A stretch of DNA of 37,501 nucleotides, from assembly GCA_012033355.1 (NCBI GenBank), contig JAAUQZ010000017.1, positions 1-37,501 on the forward strand, read 5' to 3'. Position numbers and translations under genes: made by a program. Below, piece after piece: positions 31,421 through 37,501 of the stretch (positions are counted from its first letter, which is position 1; every line of letters begins with the position of its first letter). This stretch comes from Leptolyngbyaceae cyanobacterium RM1_406_9. GTDB taxonomy: Bacteria > Cyanobacteriota > Cyanobacteriia > Elainellales > Elainellaceae. The notes beneath the pieces were generated by a model. That model saw nothing but the letters and a program-made list of their open reading frames with translations, was not told the DNA's origin and did no database searches.

Positions 31421-34213
31421 ATGGAGTATTGGGAATTTCTGCTACAGAAAGAGGGCGATCGCTCCTGGTTGCCATTGGAATCTCCAAGTGCTGAGATTTT
31501 AGAGGGGCGATATCGGGTTGTGGCGCGATCGAGTCGAGTCAGGACTCCGGTAGAGATTCGGGTGATTCACGATGCGACGGCTGAGGCTCCGCCCAAACGC
31601 CGAGTGCAGAAGCGATCGGGGCAGACCAATCCAGAAGGGCTGCTTGTAGTCATTCCTTTCACGCGGCTGCAACCGGGGCGCTGGGAGTTGCGCTGCACCA
31701 GTGACCTGATGGCTGACATGATCGGAGAAAGCTGGGAATACGCGGTGCAGCTTCAGGTTCTTTACAACGATCCTGAAACGGTGGACGACTGGGAGCCAGA
31801 CTGGGAAGGCTCTGGAGCAGAATCCCTGACCCAAGCGACTCAGACGGGTGTAGCCCGTGCGCCAGATCCTCAAGCACAACCGACACAGGCAGGGCAGAAA
31901 GGGGCGATCGCTCCCTCCATCCCTTCCTCTAACGCTGAGTCTGCTGAGTCAGAAGTTGCTGTGTCAGAGTCAGCTTTCATTCAGGCTGAAACTCAGGCTG
32001 ATGCGCCTGTTTTGGTTAAGTTAGAGCAGCCTGGTGAAGCAGCAGAAACCGAAATCGTCCCAGTCCAGCCACAGCAAGCAGAGCCACCGGAACAGATTCC
32101 GCTAGAGCCAGAAGCCCAGATCTCGGCAACGCTGGCTGATCAGGCGATCGATGAACCACTATCTATCGACTCAGCAGATGTGGCGGAGAGGGCGAATCCA
32201 GAAGGGGCGATCGCCGCTATCAACGCTGCTGCCACCGATCTGGCAGATTCACTGGCAGATTCACTAGCAGGTTCAATTGATGTAGCAAATGCGGCTCCTG
32301 ACGTAGAAGTCACTCAGCCCGTCGAGGCGCTACCTGAATCGCTCGATGCTTCTTCCCTGCTGCAAGCGGCAGAACAAATGTCACAGCAGGTCGTCGAGGC
32401 AATCTTCGACGAATTTGACCCAGAAAATGACCAAACCATTGACCAGGCTGTGGAGTCCATTCTCAGAGAATTTGAAGCTGGGAGTACGCCAGCACCCCTT
32501 CCGGCAATCAAGCAGGCTAGTGAAGGAGCAAAACGTGCCGACTCCCCTACCCCTGGGGCTACCTCTGGTCTGTTGGAATCGCCTGCCGCAGCGGTTACGG
32601 CTCCTCAGCTTCAGGTAACTTTAGAGCGAGAAGCTTATGTAGTACGTCGCGGGCGGTCTTTTAGGTTGGTGGGACGAGTTGAACTGCTTGACTCAGAAAA
32701 TCAGGTTGCCTCAACCTTGCGCGTCAGCAAGCTGCAAATTCGGCTGCATGATCCCAAAACTAGCCAGGTTGTGGCGGAGGTGCATCAGCCGCTAGCAGAT
32801 AAAGCAGTTCCTTTTTCGTTTAGCTGTCCTATCGCAACGCCTGCCCAGGGACAGACTCATCTATTTTTAGGTGAAGTGTTGTTCTATGCCGTGCCGACAG
32901 TTGGCATTCCTACAAAGGTGTTGGCAACCCAGTCGTTTACGGTGGCGGCTGACATGGAAGAGTTGTTAGAGGCGATCGCCACTGAGCCAACTCCCTTAGA
33001 CCTTCAGCTACCGCTGGTGTTTGCGGGCGATACAGATATTCTCAACCTGGAATTTCTAGATCTAGTTAACTCTCCGGGTGCGGTGGTGCAGTTTCAGCCC
33101 TCTAACGCTTCCTCGCTGCCGCCTCAACTTCATCCTGCGAAACCAGGAAGTTCGCCCACTAAGCCGCTAGAGTTGCCGCTAGCCGATGACCCAAACTTTA
33201 CGCTATCTGGCAATGCAGAAGCGGTTAGGCAGTTTTTGCTCACTCAAGCGCAGACGGGTGAAGCCGCCTCTGAAATCTCATCTGAATTGCCGGAAGGGTT
33301 GGCAGAAGACCAGTTCGCCTCGAATGAATCATCAGAGGAATTGGCAAAAGCAATTGCTGATTTAGAGTTCATCGATTCTGGGGAAATTCCTGGAGAAACT
33401 GCAACGGGTGAGTTGCCTGCTGATATTGCTTCAGCGACAGAAACCTTCCCCGAAGCGATGCTGGAGTCTGAAGAGGATGCTCTAGAAAAAGTAAATGAAA
33501 GTGAGGAGGGCGATCGCCCGGAAATTTCCACAGGCGATCGCCCCTTTCCCGCCTCAGAAAATCAGTCTGAACCTACAGCGGAACCTTCGGAACCTGAAGA
33601 CAAGGACTTCCCGACCGTAAACCTGAAAAACCGCTTCTGGTCACGACTCAACTCGCTAGCAACAGATGCTGACCCATCTGATTCCTTGAGTGCGCCCCCA
33701 GACCAGTCTCCCTTTGTGGATGGGATCACGCTAGGAGTCGATGCAGATCTGGTCGCTCAAGAAATTGTCGTAGACGATGAACCTCCGCCTTCCAAATTCC
33801 GGGGCAGATGGGGCACGCAACCCGACACACCACTTGCCCTACCCGACGAAGAACCCGTTCCTACGCCGCAGATTGAGCTACCCAAAGGTGAACTGGTCGC
33901 CGGACAGTCAGTTAGCATCATCGTTAAGCTGCCCGACCTGACTCCCCGCATCTACGTCAAACTGTGGCTTCACGATCGCCAAACCCGCTCTTTGTTAGAC
34001 GGACCGCACTGGCTGATGAACTTCCTGCCCAACGGTTCAGGCGAATTAGAAGTCAGAACCCAGCTTACTGTTCCCTTTGGCTGTTTTGAGATTCAGTTCG
34101 AGGCGATCGCCATCGAAATGGCAACCCAACGCGAAAGCCACAAAATCATCGTCGATCGCATGGTCATTCCCCCCGATCTACCCACCCTCTCGCTCGACGA
34201 ACTCGACGTTTAG
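31421..34213 (+). CDS. Large acidic conserved protein with three beta-rich segments
   Basis: A 930-residue protein without signal peptide or membrane helix. Three folded, beta-rich regions are separated by long Glu/Ala/Pro/Ser-rich disordered stretches. N-terminal, about 1-120: MEYWEFLLQKEGDRSWLPLE, RYRVVARSSRVRTPVEIRVI, FTRLQPGRWELRCTSDLM. Middle, about 400-515: LQVTLEREAYVVRRGRSFRL, VGRVELLDSENQVASTLRVS, LQIRLHDPKTSQVVAEVHQ. C-terminal, about 815-925: GELVAGQSVSIIVKLPDLTP, RIYVKLWLHDRQTRSLLDGP, WLMNFLPNGSGELEVRTQL. The second and third share an Ig-like layout with a RLHDP/WLHDRQT strand. No enzyme motif. It looks like a cyanobacterial scaffold or adaptor protein of unknown role. Confidence 0.75.
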   Translation: MEYWEFLLQKEGDRSWLPLESPSAEILEGRYRVVARSSRVRTPVEIRVIHDATAEAPPKRRVQKRSGQTNPEGLLVVIPFTRLQPGRWELRCTSDLMADMIGESWEYAVQLQVLYNDPETVDDWEPDWEGSGAESLTQATQTGVARAPDPQAQPTQAGQKGAIAPSIPSSNAESAESEVAVSESAFIQAETQADAPVLVKLEQPGEAAETEIVPVQPQQAEPPEQIPLEPEAQISATLADQAIDEPLSIDSADVAERANPEGAIAAINAAATDLADSLADSLAGSIDVANAAPDVEVTQPVEALPESLDASSLLQAAEQMSQQVVEAIFDEFDPENDQTIDQAVESILREFEAGSTPAPLPAIKQASEGAKRADSPTPGATSGLLESPAAAVTAPQLQVTLEREAYVVRRGRSFRLVGRVELLDSENQVASTLRVSKLQIRLHDPKTSQVVAEVHQPLADKAVPFSFSCPIATPAQGQTHLFLGEVLFYAVPTVGIPTKVLATQSFTVAADMEELLEAIATEPTPLDLQLPLVFAGDTDILNLEFLDLVNSPGAVVQFQPSNASSLPPQLHPAKPGSSPTKPLELPLADDPNFTLSGNAEAVRQFLLTQAQTGEAASEISSELPEGLAEDQFASNESSEELAKAIADLEFIDSGEIPGETATGELPADIASATETFPEAMLESEEDALEKVNESEEGDRPEISTGDRPFPASENQSEPTAEPSEPEDKDFPTVNLKNRFWSRLNSLATDADPSDSLSAPPDQSPFVDGITLGVDADLVAQEIVVDDEPPPSKFRGRWGTQPDTPLALPDEEPVPTPQIELPKGELVAGQSVSIIVKLPDLTPRIYVKLWLHDRQTRSLLDGPHWLMNFLPNGSGELEVRTQLTVPFGCFEIQFEAIAIEMATQRESHKIIVDRMVIPPDLPTLSLDELDV

Positions 34214-34255
34214 AGAGGGGCTAGGGCTGGGACTGGGGTAAGGAGTTTTCATCCC

Positions 34256-34875
34256 TCATCCCTCATCCCTCATCTCTCCCCTTTTCCCCAAAAGCTCCTC
34301 TCCCACGCGCTGATAGTCTTGCCATGCATCTGCGGCTTTGGGGTCTTTCACGGCATAAACGGGAATTCCTGACTGTGCCGCTTTTTGGTAGGCGGCATAG
34401 CGACGAATCCAGGACTTAAACACAGGCAAACCCGCCTCGACCAGCATTCCTCTCACCATCTCACCGTCTTTGCTGGGCTTGGGTGGAACAACGGTTAGGA
34501 GAATGCGGTAGCGATTTGCGCCAATCGACTGAAGGTATTCTAGAGTCAGCACTAGCGCATCTAGAGACAGCACATCCGGCGTAGTGGGGAGGACGATCAG
34601 ATCGCAACTGTCCGCCAAAATCGCTAGGTCTTCCTTAATTGGTCGAGCTTGAGTATCAATCACCACATGGCTAAACGTGCGGGTTTGGCTAGGCGAATTC
34701 CATTCATCGACCACTTCAATGGTAGATCTCCCCGCTCAGCCCAACTGGTGGCCGAGCGATTTGGGTCAGCGTCAATCAACAGAGTATCCGCCTGGGTCTG
34801 CAAGTAAGCCGCCAGGTGAATTGCTGTGGTTGTTTTACCCACGCCTCCTTTGTAGCTAGCAACCGTAATGATCAT
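34256..34875 (-). pseudogene. ParA/MinD-like ATPase, frameshifted
   Basis: The N-terminal part, from ATG 34875, is IITVASYKGGVGKTTTAIHL with the deviant Walker A KGGVGKTTT at residues 9-17, then DTLLIDADPNRSATSWAERG. Frame is lost after DLP. In the other frame the protein continues EVVDEWNSPSQTRTFSHVVI, DTQARPIKEDLAILADSC, LIVLPTTPDVLSLDALVLTL, VPPKPSKDGEMVRGMLVEAG. Adding one T at the site (AA at 34718-34719 on the plus strand) would give LPFEVVDEWN and restore about 206 residues. ParA-like ATPases position DNA or protein cargo; no ParB partner or plasmid gene is in the window, so this looks like a chromosomal orphan. A 7-bp tandem repeat lies across its 3' end (34252-34275). Confidence 0.87.
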
Positions 34876-35059
34876 GTTTAACGAAATTCTGATCCCTTAG
34901 CGTAAGGGAGAATAGCAAGTTTGAGGGAGTTTTGAGTTTCAAGTTTTGACTGGCTTACAGGTGTCTACCTTCCACCAAAGCGATATCCTAGAGAGCGATG
35001 CTGATTGAGTCCAAATCCCTGGATTCAGTCGTTTTGCTTATTGCTTTGCGGATATCACT

Positions 35060-35956
35060 ATGCTGACGCAGCCTCAACGAAAACCTGAACCGACCTGGCT
35101 TACCGTCGTGCGCCTGCTGCGCTGGGATAAACCTTCAGGACGGCTGATTTTGATGCTTCCAGCACTCTGGGCAGTGTTTTTGGCGGCAAACGGGACTCCA
35201 CCCATTCCACTGGTAAGCGTGATCGTGTTGGGAAGTTTGGCGACTAGCGCCGCCGGATGTGTGATCAATGACCTCTGGGATCGGGATATTGACCCAAGAG
35301 TAACGCGGACTCGCGATCGCCCCCTCGCGGCCCGTGCCCTCTCCGTCAAAACTGGAATTGTTGTAGCACTGGTTGCGTTAGCTTGCGCTCTAGGGTTAGC
35401 AATCTATCTTAACCCCGTCACCAACCCGCTGAGTTTTGGGCTATGTGTGGCTGCGGTTCCTTTCATTGTCTTCTATCCCTTGTCAAAACGGGTATTTCCT
35501 GTGCCTCAACTGGTAATGGCTCTAGCCTGGGGCTTTGCCGTACTGATTAGCTGGACGGCCGTAACCAGAACTCTGGAACTATCCACTTGGCTACTCTGGG
35601 GTGCAACGGTACTGTGGTCTTTAGGATTTGATACAGTCTACGCAATGGCCGATCGGGAAGACGATCGCCGCATTGGGGTGCGCTCCAGTGCCTTGTTTTT
35701 TGGCTCAGCCGCCGCTCACATAGTTGGGCTTTGTTTCGCAGGCACAGCTTTGCTGCTTGCAGGTTTGGGAATCACGATGGAGCTTGGGTTTGCCTTCTGG
35801 CTATCCCTGGGAATGGCTAGTCTGGGCTGGAGCTGGCACTACATTCAGCTACGTCCTAAAAAGCCGCACCCTTCACTTTATGGTCAAATCTTTCGCCAAA
35901 ATGTCTGGCTCGGCTTTGTGCTGCTGTTTGGCATGGTGTTGGGAGCGATCGTGTGA
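35060..35956 (+). CDS. ubiA: 4-hydroxybenzoate polyprenyltransferase (plastoquinone pathway)
   Basis: A 298-residue integral membrane prenyltransferase that attaches a polyprenyl (solanesyl-type) chain to 4-hydroxybenzoate, an early step of plastoquinone synthesis in cyanobacteria. The first Asp-rich motif is NDLWDRDID (N70 to D78) and the second is ADREDDRRIG (about residues 197-206); both bind the diphosphate through Mg2+. The intervening hydrophobic helices are as expected (LILMLPALWAVFLAANGTPP, IPLVSVIVLGSLATSAAGCV, FGLCVAAVPFIVFYPLSKRV, LVMALAWGFAVLISWTAVTR). Length and motif order are normal for UbiA. The ATG at 35060 is used. It is divergent from the ParA-like gene with about 185 bases between. 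Confidence 0.93.
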   Translation: MLTQPQRKPEPTWLTVVRLLRWDKPSGRLILMLPALWAVFLAANGTPPIPLVSVIVLGSLATSAAGCVINDLWDRDIDPRVTRTRDRPLAARALSVKTGIVVALVALACALGLAIYLNPVTNPLSFGLCVAAVPFIVFYPLSKRVFPVPQLVMALAWGFAVLISWTAVTRTLELSTWLLWGATVLWSLGFDTVYAMADREDDRRIGVRSSALFFGSAAAHIVGLCFAGTALLLAGLGITMELGFAFWLSLGMASLGWSWHYIQLRPKKPHPSLYGQIFRQNVWLGFVLLFGMVLGAIV

Positions 35957-36184
35957 TTACTACTTAGGAGACAAAAGGTATGGAACAAGGGGCTTAAGCT
36001 TCTTGTTCTAGGCGATTCGCAAAATTTCTGCGATGGATCTTTAAGAAAAACTGGAAATTCTTCACTTGAACCAGACGAAATAGGAGTAACCCTATTACAA
36101 TTCAGTATTCCTACTAAAATTCAATAGCCAAATCGCTCGGATCGGTCGCTGCCTGCCGCCTCCTCACGCATCACCACACTGCCA

Positions 36185-37198
36185 ATGTATCTTTCTGTTA
36201 ACTGTCCTCGTTGCGATCGGGCATTGGGGCAGATTAGCCCTGATGGGCTTTTACAAATTCAGTGCCCCTCCTGTCGGCAACATTACGGAGCGGTCTATGG
36301 CAAGCTTTCGGGCTGGTCTTCCCAGCCAGAGGCCATGCTGTATCTGTCTGACCGGTTACCCAGTTTCTACAAGCGTCGCTACCAGTTTCGCATCACGACA
36401 CCAGGACGCAGTTTGCGGCTCCTGAAATTTTCTACGCCTGGGCTGCGGGATCAGATTCCGGTGCGTCCTGGAGACAAAATTTCGATTTTGTATTCCACCT
36501 GCGGCAGCGGCATTAAGAAGCTGCTGGCAATTCATAATCACTCAACGGGGCAAAAATATCACCTGCCCTCTCCGGTTCCTGGTTTGGGCTATTTGCTGGC
36601 TACTCGTGGAGGAGCTTCGTCAGCGATCGCCCTGGGGTCTCTGGCAGCGGGTGCCGGAGTCCTGGCTACAACGGGACTGGGGGCGATCGCCCTCCTCCTG
36701 TACAGCCGTCTGGTTGATGCCGCAGAACTGACCAGCCCTGACCTTCAGCCTGACGTTCCGGGAGACGCGCGGCTCATGAGCGAACTTGAACTGGCAGATC
36801 AAAAAGTAATTTTGACCCGACGGATCGAGCAGTTGCGGCATGAGGGCTACGCCCACCGAGATTTCATCAAACGACTGACCGCGCTCAAAGAAAAAATGCT
36901 GAGCGTTGGTGCAGCCCTCTACGCTACCCGCATCGCTAAAATTGACCGAGCAATCAAATTGCTGAAACAGCGAATTAATCAAGATCGCCACTTGGTCAAC
37001 CAATACGCTCAAACCATTCGGATGATTGAAATTGAGCTAGAAGCCTCATACCTGGCAGAGCAGCTACCTGAAGCAGATGACTTTACCAGCACCATCATGG
37101 GCAAACTCGATGAGCTAAAGGCGATCGAAGACCGCAACCGCAACTTGTGGCTAGAGCTAGAGGCCAATGAAGAAGTTCGGCGGCTGAGCTTTGGCTAA
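36185..37198 (+). CDS. Zinc-ribbon, membrane and coiled-coil protein
   Basis: A 337-residue protein. An N-terminal zinc ribbon has C7, C10, C27 and C30 (VNCPRCDRA and IQCPSCRQHYGAVYG). A beta-rich middle follows (LYLSDRLPSFYKRRYQFRIT, ISILYSTCGSGIKKLLAIHN, GQKYHLPSPVPGLGYLL). Residues about 144-177 are a hydrophobic Gly/Ala-rich segment (ASSAIALGSLAAGAGVLATT, GLGAIALLLYSRLV), enough for one helical hairpin. Residues about 198-330 are helical coiled coil (LADQKVILTRRIEQLRHEGY, RIAKIDRAIKLLKQRINQDR, IRMIEIELEASYLAEQL). It looks like a cyanobacterial membrane-associated protein; family not recognised. It starts about 230 bases after ubiA; that gap holds no gene. Confidence 0.72.
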   Translation: MYLSVNCPRCDRALGQISPDGLLQIQCPSCRQHYGAVYGKLSGWSSQPEAMLYLSDRLPSFYKRRYQFRITTPGRSLRLLKFSTPGLRDQIPVRPGDKISILYSTCGSGIKKLLAIHNHSTGQKYHLPSPVPGLGYLLATRGGASSAIALGSLAAGAGVLATTGLGAIALLLYSRLVDAAELTSPDLQPDVPGDARLMSELELADQKVILTRRIEQLRHEGYAHRDFIKRLTALKEKMLSVGAALYATRIAKIDRAIKLLKQRINQDRHLVNQYAQTIRMIEIELEASYLAEQLPEADDFTSTIMGKLDELKAIEDRNRNLWLELEANEEVRRLSFG

Positions 37199-37259
37199 GG
37201 GCTGTCGGCTCAACGTTGTAGAATTTGCTAGCACCTCCACAATGAATGACGAGTGACGA

Positions 37260-37442
37260 ATGACCGATGATAAACCGATCGCTGCTGACCCAAAGCCTGC
37301 TGACCCAAAACCTGCTGACCCAAAAGCTAAATCTCAGCCGCAAAATTTACAGAATTCCTTAAAACCTGGTTTTTGGCAGCTCAGCGCGAAATTGATCAAA
37401 TTCCGTGGCGATCGCCCTGCTTTTAGCACTCCTGATTCGTAG
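37260..37442 (+). CDS. Small Pro/Lys-rich ORF with DPKPA repeats
   Basis: A 60-residue frame starting MTDDKPIAADPKPADPKPAD, with three copies of a DPKPA-type unit, then a Gln-rich stretch, LKPGFWQLSAKLIKFR, and a Pro/Ser end before TAG at 37440-37442. A second frame over the same 3' end reads AIALLLALLIRSIHR and stops at 37453-37455. That looks like a membrane helix, so the true product may switch frames by an indel near 37400. The first part reads as a real small-gene start; the 3' end is uncertain. Confidence 0.4.
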   Translation: MTDDKPIAADPKPADPKPADPKAKSQPQNLQNSLKPGFWQLSAKLIKFRGDRPAFSTPDS

Positions 37443-37501
37443 TATTCATCGCTGAGCGCGCTACATTCCCTCAGACTCAATGATGCCGACGCTGGATGTA
37501 G

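Overview
The window is chromosomal DNA of a cyanobacterium, probably a filamentous one. Evidence: the HIP1 octamer GCGATCGC recurs throughout (for example at 283-290 and 13630-13637). There is a 4-hydroxybenzoate polyprenyltransferase of the plastoquinone pathway and a SigF-type sigma factor. CHAT, CHASE2, DUF1822 and DUF928 proteins occur together, a family set typical of this phylum. Palindromic repeats lie in many intergenic gaps. No rRNA, tRNA or CRISPR array was seen.

Layout. 1-5350: a cut-off reverse-strand reading frame, cysS, an A+T-rich patch (a membrane WYL-domain protein, a zinc-ribbon protein and a dead IS630-type transposase), then a SAM methyltransferase. 5356-14311: a secreted Asp-rich protein, a two-domain pterin synthase, a cation/proton antiporter fused to a universal-stress domain and preceded by a clear fluoride (crcB) riboswitch, a YdeP-type molybdopterin oxidoreductase, msrA, a histone-like basic protein with a possible winged helix, and an alkyltransferase-like DNA repair protein. 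14430-21390: a membrane peptidoglycan-binding protein, a large beta-helix/DUF4114 surface protein, a DUF411 protein, ureD, a truncated conserved protein, and two hairpin elements of one MITE-like architecture. 21528-29478: the remnant of a filamentous-hemagglutinin-type exoprotein, a secreted TPR-CHAT protein, and a convergent reverse-strand operon of sigma factor, DUF1822, CHAT-CHASE2 and DUF928. 29900-37442: sigF, a small conserved protein, a carbohydrate-kinase stub, a large acidic protein, a ParA-like ATPase, ubiA, a zinc-ribbon/membrane/coiled-coil protein and a small Pro/Lys-rich ORF.

How the genes may work together. The most system-like block is 21528-29478. It contains two CHAT (caspase-like) proteases, one apparently exported and one facing the cytoplasm behind a CHASE2 sensor. 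They lie with a dedicated sigma factor, DUF1822 and DUF928 beside the wreck of a two-partner-secretion exoprotein. I read it as an envelope-sensing, protease-linked regulatory module; that role is inference. The riboswitch-antiporter pair is the best-supported regulatory unit.

A caution on the sequence itself: four genes (beta-helix protein, ureD, DUF928, parA-like) are each split by one missing base, mostly in short repeats. Either the consensus has deletion errors or several genes are freshly broken.
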